This document shows positions 1-9,160 of a DNA stretch of 64,000 bases, one piece after another. Location of the stretch: NCBI RefSeq assembly GCF_023715145.1, contig NZ_JAMBNP010000013.1:1-64000 (forward strand), read 5' to 3'. A program made the position numbers and the translations under genes. Each line of letters starts with the position of its first letter. Position 1 is the stretch's first letter. Below the pieces are notes generated by a model. That model had not been told where the DNA came from, did no database searches, and saw nothing but the letters and a program-made list of their open reading frames with translations. The DNA is from Paenibacillus glycanilyticus. Its GTDB lineage: Bacteria > Bacillota > Bacilli > Paenibacillales > Paenibacillaceae.

Positions 1-138
1 ATCGTTCGACCGAAACCGATCGACGAAAACCCCTTGGTTGTTTGACTTGCTCAAACTTGTTTTATCGCTTTTCCGTTATTTCTAACGGGGCAGTTTTGCT
101 CGTTGTTCAGTTTTCAAAGAACAATTTTTTCAACAACG
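1..138 (-). other. Leader of an rRNA operon with boxA-like element (16S gene lies off the left edge)
   Basis: Read on the minus strand, the stretch downstream of the two promoters contains TGTTCTTTGAAAACTG (108-123). This matches the boxA-type antitermination element found in Bacillus and Paenibacillus rRNA leaders. It is followed by a run that could form a hairpin around CCCCGTTAGAAATAACGG. No 16S sequence is reached before position 1. The boxA element alone could also come from a 16S-23S spacer, but the two tandem promoters immediately upstream make the leader of a whole operon more likely. Confidence 0.75.
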
Positions 139-144
139 CTGCAT

Positions 145-174
145 ATCTTATCACGTTATCGAATTCAGTGTCAA
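145..174 (-). promoter_or_regulatory. rRNA operon promoter P2
   Basis: On the minus strand there is TTGACA (169-174), an 18-bp spacer and TAAGAT (145-150). It sits about 20 bp before the boxA leader. The perfect -35 and the close spacing to boxA fit the downstream promoter of a Firmicute rrn tandem pair. Confidence 0.8.
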
Positions 175-251
175 GCTTTATTTTTCATCAAGTTTTTCGA
201 TGATTGTAAGCTTTTCTGTCCCAACCGCGTGTCTCTCTCGGCCGGAATTAG

Positions 252-281
252 AATATACCATAGGCGTAAATACGATTGCAA
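252..281 (-). promoter_or_regulatory. rRNA operon promoter P1
   Basis: On the minus strand there is TTGCAA (276-281), an 18-bp spacer and TATATT (252-257), about 100 bp upstream of P2. Tandem promoters at this distance are typical of Bacillus-type rrn operons. Confidence 0.65.
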
Positions 282-317
282 GTCTTTTTTTGAAAAACTT
301 TCTCTAGCAGACTTTGC

Positions 318-635
318 TCACTCCTTCCCTATATGCTTCAAAGCTTCTCTCGCACTGAGAGAAGACAATGGGGTCTCCTTTACAAAAGGACGGACGACCT
401 TCGGATCCGTCTTCGCATATTCTCTAAGCGCCCAGCCTATCGCTTTGCGGATAAAGAACTCGCCCTCATCTTTTTGCAGATCGATATAGTGAAACAAACG
501 CTCCGGATCCGTATGCTTCTTATATTTCAGTTGATAGAGAAGAGCCGTTCTGCGAAGCCACATATTGTCCGACCGGATCCAGCGATCCGGATTGTCTCCG
601 ATCAAATCCGTAAATTTTAATAGATGGAATCCCGC
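318..635 (-). pseudogene. C-terminal remnant of an AlkD-like DNA alkylation repair protein
   Basis: The frame encodes the last ~95 residues of a DNA alkylation repair (AlkD/HEAT-like glycosylase) protein: RWIRSDNMWLRRTALLYQL, then FFIRKAIGWALREY and SAREALKHIG, which are conserved blocks of that family. The family is normally about 220-240 residues, so roughly the first half is missing. Upstream, the frame stays open through about 680 but no longer looks like AlkD. A TTG at 605 is the only nearby start and lies inside a conserved block. The gene is therefore judged broken, with its 5' part lost at a junction with the gerA remnant on the same strand. Confidence 0.7.
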
Positions 636-889
636 AAGCCCTCGGTACGGTCGGAACGGGTAAAATAGCTCCCACCAACCTGCATTAGCTGGCTGATGAC
701 CTGATTTTGAATAACCTGCTTATCGACCAAGCCTTCGATGCATGCAACTGCCGCTTTTTCACCGTCTGCCGTTAAAAAGGTGTGGATTAATAAATCGGCG
801 GGTGAACCAAGTGATTGTCTGATAAAGGCGATATTATCCTTCACGGATGCAAATGGCGCAGTTGGCTGCTCTTGTTCGCTATGCTCCAT
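617..889 (-). pseudogene. N-terminal remnant of a GerA-family spore germination protein
   Basis: About 90 residues resemble the start of GerA-type germinant receptor A subunits: an acidic, polar N-terminus, then NIAFIRQSLGSPADLLIHTF and a strand-rich GEKAAVACIEGLVDKQVIQNQ block corresponding to LLYIDGIVEG in the intact GerA at 62158-63750. The ATG at 889 follows GGAGG with 7-nt spacing. GerA proteins are about 500 residues with several membrane helices; here the frame stops after the first soluble segment. It is a truncated relic next to the AlkD relic, close to an rRNA operon. Confidence 0.65.
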
Positions 890-971
890 GTACATCCCTC
901 CATTCTTGTAGGGCAAACTCCGCCGCTTCGTTTTCCTTATGATTCCCTTGAAAGGAAATTTTATGAAGGAA

Positions 972-996
972 ATATAAAACCACCCTCAAGGGTGGC
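972..996 (-). terminator. Terminator of the SBP-kinase-regulator operon
   Basis: On the minus strand a perfect CCACCC/GGGTGG stem with loop TTGA is followed by TTTTAT, just after the stop of the regulator gene at 1003. Confidence 0.75.
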
Positions 997-1002
997 TCAT
1001 GA

Positions 1003-2607
1003 TTATCTGCGGTACGGCTTGCGGTATTCCTGCGGAGTTACCCCATGCACCTTGCGGAACAAACGCGCGAAGTACGAGAAGTTGCCATAGCTGAGACCGT
1101 CTGCAATCTCGCTGATGCTGCGGTCCGTTGTTGTCAGAAGCTCCGCGGCTCTATCCATTCTTTCCTTCAATATATAATCGGTCAGCACCATGCCGGTCTC
1201 CTTGCGGAACAAACGCGAGAGATAGGCGGGGTTCACAAAAGCAATAGATGCCAGCTGCTCGCGGGACAGTTCTTCATTCAGATGCTCGGCAATATAAGCT
1301 TTTACCTTCTGCACGATCGGGCTGACGGCCATTGTTCTCATAAACAGGCTGCCGGCGGCATCGGCAATGCAGCGCACCCAGATCTTGAACTGACCAACTG
1401 AACGGGTTGCCGTCTCGACCCCGGAGCAGGCATGATTGTCATACAGCTGCTGGGCTTGAAGCCCTTTTCGATGCATGGCATAATAGATCACTTGCAGCAG
1501 CGCATGATAAGAAGCCGTTAAGGTCTCTACAGTAGCTTTGTTCGGATCAATCGCATCCGTCCATTCTTCCAGCCTGCGCTTCAGTTCCGTCGCATCACCT
1601 TGTTCAAGCAAATCGGCCCAGTCCAGCATCGATTCCGTAAATGGAGCAGCCGGCTTGACCGCGTTACTCGATGGATCCTCGCTCCAAATGATCCCGCCCG
1701 CCATACTGACGTTGCGGTATTCCTTGTTAAGCAGGCCCAGATAGCTTTGCAGCACATCGGTAACGGCGGACAACTCCCCGATATAGCAGGATACGCGGCA
1801 ATAGAAGTAGCGGCTGCAGGCCTCTATATAATTCCGGCATAACGCCTCCAGCTCAGCTCTCTGCGCATCAATCTCGCCAAGATGGAGCACAACCAGAATA
1901 TTGCCGCGATGATCCTGAATAACGTTGCCCGGCAGCTTCTCCAGCAGCAGCTCTTCGGCTGCCTTGCGCAGAGCAAATTCCATAATAAGCTCATCGCGTT
2001 CGTTAAGCGGTCTTTCCCAGCTCTCCACGCTAATGAGAATGAGGCGAACCCGTTCTACCGTACTAAGCCTCATATCATAAGCAGACAAGGATTGCCGGAT
2101 TGCTTCTCGGCCCGTTGATACTCTGCGCTCCAGCAGATCCTGCCAGAAGCGCTCAACAAGCAGCGGCTTGCGGCTATTCCACAGCTCAACGATTTTGTTA
2201 TACTGATCATCCGTTTCGCTGATTCTCCGCTTCTCCTTCACTCTGGAGATCGCCGTGAGAAGCGTCTCCTCCAGCTCGGTATAAACGACCGGCTTGAGCA
2301 AATATTCGAAGCTTCCCAGATGAATCGCGCGCTTGGCGTACTCGAATTCGGAATGGCAGGTCAAGACAATCGTCTCCGGCTGCATGCCGCGGGACTTCAC
2401 CCACTCCATCAGCTCCAGCCCGCTGATCTCGGGCATTTCTATATCGCAAATGACGATGTCAATCGGCTGCTCGACCAACACCTGCTGCGCCATTGGAGCA
2501 TGATATGCCTCATAAACCTCGTCCACCCCAATCATCTCCCAGCGGACGCCGGAACGAAGTCCCTTCACCGCATAAATCTCGTCATCCACAATGAGCACTC
2601 GTATCAT
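1003..2607 (-). CDS. Response regulator of YesN type (receiver + AraC DNA-binding domain)
   Basis: A 534-residue protein. Residues 1-125 form a receiver domain (IRVLIVDDE, acceptor Asp in ICDIEMPEISG near residue 55, Lys in YLLKPV). A long, poorly conserved middle follows, and the last ~100 residues are an AraC/XylS double helix-turn-helix ending in SYFARLFRKVHGVTPQEYRK. It is expected to be phosphorylated by the YesM-type kinase encoded just upstream; the two genes overlap by 4 bp (ATGA), so they are translationally coupled. The start is preceded by GGGAG. The candidate target is the direct-repeat element in front of its own operon (6025-6056). The sensed sugar is unknown. Confidence 0.92.
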   Translation of the reverse strand: MIRVLIVDDEIYAVKGLRSGVRWEMIGVDEVYEAYHAPMAQQVLVEQPIDIVICDIEMPEISGLELMEWVKSRGMQPETIVLTCHSEFEYAKRAIHLGSFEYLLKPVVYTELEETLLTAISRVKEKRRISETDDQYNKIVELWNSRKPLLVERFWQDLLERRVSTGREAIRQSLSAYDMRLSTVERVRLILISVESWERPLNERDELIMEFALRKAAEELLLEKLPGNVIQDHRGNILVVLHLGEIDAQRAELEALCRNYIEACSRYFYCRVSCYIGELSAVTDVLQSYLGLLNKEYRNVSMAGGIIWSEDPSSNAVKPAAPFTESMLDWADLLEQGDATELKRRLEEWTDAIDPNKATVETLTASYHALLQVIYYAMHRKGLQAQQLYDNHACSGVETATRSVGQFKIWVRCIADAAGSLFMRTMAVSPIVQKVKAYIAEHLNEELSREQLASIAFVNPAYLSRLFRKETGMVLTDYILKERMDRAAELLTTTDRSISEIADGLSYGNFSYFARLFRKVHGVTPQEYRKPYRR

Positions 2608-4361
2608 TGTCCCGGCTCCCTTTCGCCCGTTTTGTTCCTCGGCACACGCAGCGTAACGGCCGTGCCTTGCGGATCAACGCTGTCAAATGCCATTCTGACT
2701 GTACCTTTGTAATAGAGCCTGCAGCGCCGCACCACATTCCACAGCCCCAAGCTGCCGTCACCGGGCTCTAGCTGATAAACCTTCAAGCGCAACTGTTCCT
2801 TTTGTTCCTCGGTAAGGCCTTTCCCGTTATCTTCTACTTCGATGACCATCTCGGCGTCATCCCCTTCGCCCTCGGCCCATACCTTCACCCGGATATGGAA
2901 AGGTGTTCCCGTTCGGATGGAGAAGCCGTGCACCATGGCGTTCTCAACAAGAGGCTGAATGCTGAGCGGCGGCAGACTTGCTTTCTCCAACGCCGGATCC
3001 ACGTGGAAATCAAAGGCGAGCGTCTCCGGAAAACGATACTTCTGAATCGAGAGATAATGATAGATATGCTCGACTTCTTCCTTTACCGTAACCGTCGACA
3101 CCTGGGTTCTTGTTGTAAACCGGAAGTACCGCACAAGATGCAGCGACATATTCTGGATCACTTCATAGTCCTTGATCTGAGCGAGCTGATAGACAATATT
3201 AAGAGAGTTCATGAAGAAATGAGGATGGATCTGAGCCTGCAGATGCTTCAGCTCCGCCTTCTGCGTTCGGATCTGTTCCTCATAAATATCGATCTTCAAA
3301 TGCTCGATCTGCTGGGCCATTCCGTTAAACGTTTCTTTGAGCGTAATAAATTCCTGCAGCTTATAATCCTCCATCCGGACGCTCAGGTCGCCCGAACGGA
3401 TCTTGCGCATCCCTTTAATGAAATGATGGATCGGCTTGACGATCGAATTCTGGAGAAAGAAGAGATAAAGACCCAGCATGATAGCCGCCAGCATCGGAAT
3501 AAGAAACGTCATTTTCCGGAAGATCGGAAGGCCTTCCAGCAGCGTGCGCTCCGGCAGCAGGAAAATCAGATTCATATCCGCCATTCTGGAGCTCTTGGCT
3601 ACAAGCAGATAGGGATTGCCCAGCTTCACGATGTTATAAGCCGCATTGCCGTTATCCATATAGGCGGTCAGGTCCAAGTCTTCAAGCTTCTGACGGATCG
3701 AAGAGCCTACCGTAGATAAAGGCTTCCCTTGACCCGATACAAGAAGCGCCTCGGCCTTGCCTCCTTGCCCCAGAACCCGCATGGGCTCCATTAATCGGTT
3801 CAGATCAATCCACGCCCCGATATACGAATCGTAATTCGTATCAACCACCCGGACGAGCGCATATTGCCCCTTCAGCTCCACAACGTTCCAGCCTGCCCGG
3901 ATTGACGGATCCCCGTTAGCGAGCAGCTCTTTCAGCTTTGACTGGATCTCCTGTTTACGATCGTATGTAACGGATTGCTGCTGGGCCACCAGCAGCTGAC
4001 CGTATTTGGCACTATAAGCGAATAGAACATCTGCTGCATCATAATAGTTAATGTTCAGATCCAAATCATTTGACGTCTGCGTCGTGGACAAATAATACTC
4101 CCAGCTGTCCTTGTCATATTGGCTGAGCGAGATCAGGCTTTGATCCTGTTCCGCCGCTTTGTATAAATAGTTCTCGATCTCACCAAGCACCTGATCCATA
4201 TCGTTCATATACATCGTGAGCATATTCCGGTTCGATTGCGCGACCTGGGAGTGAACGACCTTGGTGGCGTAGAGGTTGTTCCATAACAGAAGGATGACGA
4301 GAGGAACCGTCACGAGACCATAGCCAATAATCAGTCTGGAACGCATCGTTGCTTGTCTCAT
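2604..4361 (-). CDS. Sensor histidine kinase of YesM type
   Basis: A 585-residue membrane kinase: N-terminal helix (~10-30), extracytoplasmic sensor (~30-280), second helix (~283-305), HAMP linker, then the His-kinase domain with the conserved LQAQIHPHFFMNSLN block and an ATPase domain with VEDNGKGL. The start follows GAGGAGG with 6-nt spacing. It lies 30 bp downstream of the solute-binding-protein gene and overlaps the regulator gene. Because this operon encodes an SBP but no permease, the SBP may present a ligand to this kinase. That is inference from gene order. Confidence 0.92.
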   Translation of the reverse strand: MRQATMRSRLIIGYGLVTVPLVILLLWNNLYATKVVHSQVAQSNRNMLTMYMNDMDQVLGEIENYLYKAAEQDQSLISLSQYDKDSWEYYLSTTQTSNDLDLNINYYDAADVLFAYSAKYGQLLVAQQQSVTYDRKQEIQSKLKELLANGDPSIRAGWNVVELKGQYALVRVVDTNYDSYIGAWIDLNRLMEPMRVLGQGGKAEALLVSGQGKPLSTVGSSIRQKLEDLDLTAYMDNGNAAYNIVKLGNPYLLVAKSSRMADMNLIFLLPERTLLEGLPIFRKMTFLIPMLAAIMLGLYLFFLQNSIVKPIHHFIKGMRKIRSGDLSVRMEDYKLQEFITLKETFNGMAQQIEHLKIDIYEEQIRTQKAELKHLQAQIHPHFFMNSLNIVYQLAQIKDYEVIQNMSLHLVRYFRFTTRTQVSTVTVKEEVEHIYHYLSIQKYRFPETLAFDFHVDPALEKASLPPLSIQPLVENAMVHGFSIRTGTPFHIRVKVWAEGEGDDAEMVIEVEDNGKGLTEEQKEQLRLKVYQLEPGDGSLGLWNVVRRCRLYYKGTVRMAFDSVDPQGTAVTLRVPRNKTGEREPGQ

Positions 4362-4391
4362 TGCTTTCCTCCTCTCCTGGGTAAAGAACTT

Positions 4392-5957
4392 CTAGCGGTT
4401 CGCCAGCCATAAATCAAGCTGGCGCTGCTTCTCCTGGACGACCTTATCCGCGCCTGCTGCTTTCAGCTTGCTTATATACATCGGCATGATTTTCTCCGGA
4501 TCCTGCGCTCCGGTGTTAAACGCCGGCATAAATTCCTTTTCAACGAGAATCGAAGCGGCTATCTCGGCCTTCACCCGCTCCGGGTTAAACACAAACCCAA
4601 GCGCCTTCGACTTGTCCGCCTGCTCGTTAAAGCTGCGGTATTCCTCCCACAGACCGGGATTTTCGTTGTCCCATAAATAGGAGTTCAGCTGATTGCCAAA
4701 CATCCATGGCTGATTGAGGTTGTAACCAACCGTCTTGGCATCTACGCCGGGCGGGTATTGAATGACATTATCCGATTTCTTCACATAGTGAACCCCCTCG
4801 ACACCCCAATCGAGCAGGTTCAGCAAATAAGGATCGGTATACAGCAGATTAAGCAGCATCATCGATTTCTCCGGATGCTTCGCATTACGGGTTATAGCGA
4901 ACATGGCGCTTGTGGTATCCGCCGTTGTGGTATAAGGCTTTGTCAGCTCAACGCTCACCATCGGATAGCCGGTATCCCGCGAGGCTTGAATCTCAAAGCC
5001 GGGCTTCAGCGACTCCGCATAGGCGAAGGCATTGCCGGCTTTTACCGCGTCATACTCATTATCCTTCGATGTTGTTGCATCCGCGTTCAGGTAACCCTTG
5101 CGATTCCATTCATAGAGCAGCTTCGCGTATGCCATAAATTCAGGAGTTTCCGCCATATTGAGCACTTTCGTGGACTGCCCTTCGCGCCGGAGCACGCCGG
5201 GACCTTCTCCCAGCATGTCAAAAATACCGTACTGCATCATAAACGTGAGCGGACTGCGGTCCGCGCGTGCTTGGAGTGGAGCTACACCAGGCTCATCCTG
5301 CTTGATTTTCTCAAAAATTGGCCCAAAATCAGCCAGCGTCTTAATCCCGGAAATATCCATATCATATTTGTCGACGAGATCCTGGCGGAGAACAAGTCCT
5401 TTGCTCGAGGCAAATTCCTTGTTGGTCACAATGCCATACAGCTTGCCGTTTACCTTGCTGGCTTCCAGTATGGAAGGATCAAGGATTTTGCGGATACCGG
5501 CCCCGTATTTGTCTAACAGCTCATCAAGCGGAAGGTAGCGTCCCTTCGCAATCTCATCGCCAAAGCGCATCCAACCCGCGGTAAAGAGAATATCCATCTG
5601 CTCGCCGGACGCAAACATCAGCCCGGTCTTATCCCACCAGGAGCCCATGTCGATGGTGCGGATATCGAGAGTAGCATTGATTTTTTTCATCAGATAGTCG
5701 TTGATTTTGTCTTCAACCAGGTTAAGGTCCTTGGGCACGTTTCCCGCAGGGAAAACCATAACGAGCTGATCGGTATTGTTGTCTGCTGCCGGCCTGGCTG
5801 CAGAGGATTTGTTGTCTGTATCTGTATGGGAATCGGCTGTTGACTTGGCCGGTTTAGGCGTTTGTCCGTACATCGTCGAGAAAGCAATTAGAATAGCGAC
5901 GACGAGCAGCGATCCGATTATAATTGGAAGCGCTTTCTTGTTGGCTCTGTTAAACAT
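4392..5957 (-). CDS. Membrane-anchored extracellular solute-binding protein without cognate permeases
   Basis: A 521-residue family 1-type sugar-binding protein (LplA/YtcQ-like), ending in a DUF3502-like C-terminal region. Unlike the other SBPs here it has no lipobox: the N-terminus is basic and followed by one uncleaved-looking hydrophobic segment (PIIIGSLLVVAILIAFSTM, ~11-29), so it is probably a membrane-tethered protein. It is the first gene of an operon with a YesM kinase and a YesN regulator; no permease genes adjoin. The start at 5957 follows AAGGAGA with good spacing. Its role may be sensing rather than import. An ordinary transport role with permeases elsewhere remains possible. Confidence 0.85.
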   Translation of the reverse strand: MFNRANKKALPIIIGSLLVVAILIAFSTMYGQTPKPAKSTADSHTDTDNKSSAARPAADNNTDQLVMVFPAGNVPKDLNLVEDKINDYLMKKINATLDIRTIDMGSWWDKTGLMFASGEQMDILFTAGWMRFGDEIAKGRYLPLDELLDKYGAGIRKILDPSILEASKVNGKLYGIVTNKEFASSKGLVLRQDLVDKYDMDISGIKTLADFGPIFEKIKQDEPGVAPLQARADRSPLTFMMQYGIFDMLGEGPGVLRREGQSTKVLNMAETPEFMAYAKLLYEWNRKGYLNADATTSKDNEYDAVKAGNAFAYAESLKPGFEIQASRDTGYPMVSVELTKPYTTTADTTSAMFAITRNAKHPEKSMMLLNLLYTDPYLLNLLDWGVEGVHYVKKSDNVIQYPPGVDAKTVGYNLNQPWMFGNQLNSYLWDNENPGLWEEYRSFNEQADKSKALGFVFNPERVKAEIAASILVEKEFMPAFNTGAQDPEKIMPMYISKLKAAGADKVVQEKQRQLDLWLANR

Positions 5958-5992
5958 GTCACTCGTCTCCTTGGCGTAAGGTTAGATACCTC

Positions 5993-6056
5993 ATCATACA
6001 ACGGCTTGATTCTTTCCGACTACTCTAATTGTAACTTCAAATAACAAGATTGTGAC
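5993..6056 (-). promoter_or_regulatory. Promoter with direct-repeat operator for the SBP-kinase-regulator operon
   Basis: On the minus strand a distal copy GTCACAATCTT (6046-6056) and a proximal copy GTTACAATTAG (6025-6035) lie exactly 21 bp apart. A TATGAT -10 candidate (5993-5998) follows 28 bp after the proximal GTTACAATT. The same arrangement recurs at three other promoters in the window and fits AraC-type activators bound to one helix face. Confidence 0.5.
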
Positions 6057-6072
6057 TTATGGTCCAAATCAG

Positions 6073-6106
6073 AAAGGGGTTGTCCCTTATTGGAACAACC
6101 CCTTTT
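6073..6106 (-). terminator. Terminator of the polysaccharide deacetylase gene
   Basis: A 10-bp stem AAGGGGTTGT/ACAACCCCTT is followed on the minus strand by a weak T-rich stretch. It lies just after the stop at 6113. Confidence 0.65.
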
Positions 6107-6112
6107 GTTCTC

Positions 6113-7042
6113 TTAGCGCTTTCCTGCTTCAAACTCGCCTAACTGCTTCATGAATTCTTCCGGTTTTACATCGGAACGTCCCATGTTAATTCGATATGCG
6201 TTAGCATTCGATTGGTCGGTCAGCCCCGGCTTGACGGTAAAGGTCAAATCGATGCCAAGATTTTTCACGATCTTTAGAAGCTCGTCATTATAAGCGCCAT
6301 AAGGAAAAGCCAGTGCGCCATACGTATTGCCCAATTCATCTTTCAACCGATCCTCGGCCTTCTTAAGATCCTCGCTCAACCTTTTCTGGTACTCGGCATC
6401 CGTCTCTTGGCGTTTCTGATCCTTCAAATACAGCTTTCCGACCGTCATTGGCTTCTGTCCGCCGGCTGCGTTAACCGCTGCCGACTTATGCAGATCATAA
6501 GTATGATTCATAAGCGCAATGCCGTTTTGTTTCATCTCGCGCAGTTGATCCCAAGTCATCTTGGGGATTTCGCCGTTAACCGGATGGTCGATTCTCGATA
6601 CAATGACAAAGCTGACTGCGGAGTAACCATATTTCTTCAAGATCGGATATGCCAGCTTATAGAAAGATTCATAGCCATCATCAAAGGTGATCAAGACGGC
6701 CTTGTCCGGAATAGCCGCTCCGTGAAGAATAAAATCTCTGTATTGATCCAATCCAATAACATGATAATTTTGTTCTTTAAGCAAACGCATTTGCTCTTCG
6801 AATTGCTTGGTCGAAATAATGCCGTCCTGTGTGGGCTTGTCCATTATATGATGGTACATAAGAACGGCAACGTTTGGTGCATGAGGGTCAGCTCCGGAGC
6901 TTTTGACCGGTACTGCCTGATTTGTCTTTATGCTCGATAATGATAGACCGGAGATTCCTTTCGCGTATACGGTTGTAGTGATAAGAGCAATAACAAACAA
7001 GCTGACCAAGGATAAAATAATAAATCTGCCTCTGCTTAACAT
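6113..7042 (-). CDS. Secreted or membrane-anchored polysaccharide deacetylase
   Basis: A 309-residue carbohydrate esterase family 4 (NodB-fold) protein. It has an N-terminal hydrophobic signal or anchor (~7-27), a metal/catalytic TFDDGY motif near residue 120 and a metal-binding MNHTYDLH segment near 180. It probably removes acetyl groups from cell-wall or exopolysaccharide amino sugars outside the membrane. AGGAGG precedes the ATG by 8 nt. It is a single gene with its own terminator; the neighbouring two-component pair reads the same way but ends in a strong terminator before it. The substrate cannot be read from sequence. Confidence 0.88.
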   Translation of the reverse strand: MLSRGRFIILSLVSLFVIALITTTVYAKGISGLSLSSIKTNQAVPVKSSGADPHAPNVAVLMYHHIMDKPTQDGIISTKQFEEQMRLLKEQNYHVIGLDQYRDFILHGAAIPDKAVLITFDDGYESFYKLAYPILKKYGYSAVSFVIVSRIDHPVNGEIPKMTWDQLREMKQNGIALMNHTYDLHKSAAVNAAGGQKPMTVGKLYLKDQKRQETDAEYQKRLSEDLKKAEDRLKDELGNTYGALAFPYGAYNDELLKIVKNLGIDLTFTVKPGLTDQSNANAYRINMGRSDVKPEEFMKQLGEFEAGKR

Positions 7043-7153
7043 TAAACATGCCTCCTATGTGACTGATGAAGTCAGTATAAAAGGCATAACTTAATAAACG
7101 GGATGCGAACTCCTTATGAACTCCTTAACTTCTCCTAAAGATTTATCGAAAAA

Positions 7154-7192
7154 TGAAAAAAGCTGTTACGGGTACAAGGACCGGTAACAGCT
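7154..7192 (-). terminator. Terminator of the VanSR-like two-component operon
   Basis: On the minus strand AGCTGTTACCG/CGTAACAGCT pairs as a stem followed by TTTTTC, just after the kinase stop at 7211. Confidence 0.85.
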
Positions 7193-7210
7193 TATATGAT
7201 TGTTTTCCTT

Positions 7211-8446
7211 TTAATCAGCTTGGATAGGACCTGAAATTGGGAGGCGCGTCTCAAAGGAAGTAAACCATTTGCTGCTGCGAACGGTAATTTTCCCGCCATG
7301 AAGCTCTATGATACTCTTGGTAATGGCAAGTCCAAGTCCGGTTCCCCCCGTCTCCTTGGAACGGGAGCGTTCTACCCGGTAGAACCGGTCGAAGATATAG
7401 GGTAGATCCCTTTCCGGAATCGGCTCCCCGTAATTTATGATTCGCACCACCACATCGGCATTCTCTCGCGCGAATTCGATGTCGACATATTTGCCTTCTT
7501 GGCCGTATTGGATGGCATTCGCAATTAAATTCTCATATGCCCTGACCAATAAACCTCCGTCCGCGACGATCTTGCAGCTTACTTCGTCGAATTTCAGCCT
7601 GCCGGTCATCCCTGCGCCTTCCATAGCCGGAACAAACTCGTCGTTCAGCTGCCGGAGCAATCCGATAATGTCGAGTTCCCGAAGACTAAGCGGCAGTCCG
7701 TTGTTAATCCGGGTATACTCGAACAAATCGTCAATCAGCCGGCGCAGGCTTAACGACTTCTCGTAGGCAATGTTCACGTAATATCTTAACTCTGTTTCGT
7801 CCTGATAACGATCCTTCTCAATAACTTCAAGGAAGCCCAAAATAGAAGTGAGCGGCGTCCGCAGATCATGTGAAACGCCGGTTATCAAATCGTTCTTCGT
7901 CTTCTCGGCATTTCTCTCCTCTTGGATGGATCGATTAAGCTGCTCGCTCATCCGATTAATGCTGCTTACCATTCTCCCCATTTTATTTCCGGCCATTTCC
8001 GGAATTTGATGATCGAAATTGCCCTTCGCAATCTCTTCCAGCCCCTGTATAATTTCCTCCAGGTAATGATCCAATTTATTGCTTACCTGATTAAGGCTCT
8101 CCGTTACTCGGGTTAACTCATCCCTTCCTCCAACCTGGACCTGCCCGCCTAACCGCCCGTCCAATATGTCCCGAAGCCCCACGTCGACGTTGCGCAAATC
8201 TTTAACAAGACCTCCGCTCGCTACAAAGAAGAAGTACGGGAAACAAATGATGCCTACTACAATCATGGCCGGCTCGGATCCATACGTTTCAATGATCCAC
8301 TTAAACGGTGCTCTCAGCACTTTGACCTCGAGGAGCAGCCCCGTCAAATAATAACAGACAAAAAGAGCGAGCGCCGTCATGCCAAGGCTCAAGAACAGGA
8401 TAAACAGCAAGCGCCAACGGATCGTGAACATCCATTTATTATTCAT
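7211..8446 (-). CDS. Sensor histidine kinase, VanS/PhoR-like
   Basis: A 411-residue orthodox kinase with two membrane helices (~10-35 and ~55-75) separated by a very short extracytoplasmic loop, a HAMP domain (~80-130), a HisKA domain with the phospho-acceptor in VSHDLRTPLTS, and an ATPase domain with FDRFYRVERS and GTGLGLAI. The short loop suggests it senses the membrane or a membrane-bound ligand, as in VanS- and BceS-like kinases. GGAAGGA precedes the ATG. It lies 18 bp downstream of its OmpR-type regulator gene. Targets are not evident. Confidence 0.9.
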   Translation of the reverse strand: MNNKWMFTIRWRLLFILFLSLGMTALALFVCYYLTGLLLEVKVLRAPFKWIIETYGSEPAMIVVGIICFPYFFFVASGGLVKDLRNVDVGLRDILDGRLGGQVQVGGRDELTRVTESLNQVSNKLDHYLEEIIQGLEEIAKGNFDHQIPEMAGNKMGRMVSSINRMSEQLNRSIQEERNAEKTKNDLITGVSHDLRTPLTSILGFLEVIEKDRYQDETELRYYVNIAYEKSLSLRRLIDDLFEYTRINNGLPLSLRELDIIGLLRQLNDEFVPAMEGAGMTGRLKFDEVSCKIVADGGLLVRAYENLIANAIQYGQEGKYVDIEFARENADVVVRIINYGEPIPERDLPYIFDRFYRVERSRSKETGGTGLGLAITKSIIELHGGKITVRSSKWFTSFETRLPISGPIQAD

Positions 8447-8464
8447 CTCAAATTCCTTCCGTCA

Positions 8465-9160
8465 TCAGATGGCTTCAATTTTGTAGCCGATCCCCCAAAC
8501 CGTTTTGATAATTCGGGGTTCACGCGGATCCGACTCAATTTTTTCGCGCAGCTTGCGGATATGAACCATTACACTATTCTTGGATTCCATAAAAGGCTCG
8601 TTCCAAACCTCTTCATAGATCTGCTCCATGCTCAGCACGTTGCCACGGTTAACAGCCAAAAATCTCAAGAGGGAAAACTCCCGGGGAGTCAGCTTGATCT
8701 CCTTCTGATCCACCGTCACGGTATGAGAGGCAATATTAATCACGATATTATCGATATGAATCTCGTTCGTGTTCGAAGGACCGGTCTTAAAATGATTCAT
8801 GCGCCGAAGCTGCGATTTGATGCGCGCAAGCAATTCAAGCGGACTAAACGGCTTGGTTACATAATCGTCCGCCCCAACGCTAAGACCGGATATTTTATCG
8901 ATATCCTGGCTTTTGGCGGACAGCATAATAATCGGAATATGATTCTTTTCCCGTATTCTCATACAAGCTTCGATCCCGTCCATCTTCGGCATCATAAGAT
9001 CGAGAATGACAAGATCGATAGGTTGTTTCTCTAAAATTTCAAGAGCCTCCAGCCCATTAGATGCCTGCAGATACTTGTAGCCTTCGTTTTTAAGATATAA
9101 GCTCATCAGCTTAAGGATTTCAGCCTCATCATCAACCATTAATATTGTGCTTACCGCCAT
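8465..9160 (-). CDS. OmpR/PhoB-type response regulator, VanR-like
   Basis: A 231-residue regulator with a receiver domain (ILMVDDE, acceptor Asp in VILDLMMPKMDG, Lys in YVTKPFSP) and a C-terminal winged helix (KLTPREFSLLRFL, ending in KTVWGIGYKIE). A longer reading from 9205 is open, but the ATG at 9160 is chosen because AGGAGG lies 4 nt before it and the receiver fold begins right there. It is the first gene of the pair with the kinase at 7211-8446. Confidence 0.92.
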   Translation of the reverse strand: MAVSTILMVDDEAEILKLMSLYLKNEGYKYLQASNGLEALEILEKQPIDLVILDLMMPKMDGIEACMRIREKNHIPIIMLSAKSQDIDKISGLSVGADDYVTKPFSPLELLARIKSQLRRMNHFKTGPSNTNEIHIDNIVINIASHTVTVDQKEIKLTPREFSLLRFLAVNRGNVLSMEQIYEEVWNEPFMESKNSVMVHIRKLREKIESDPREPRIIKTVWGIGYKIEAI

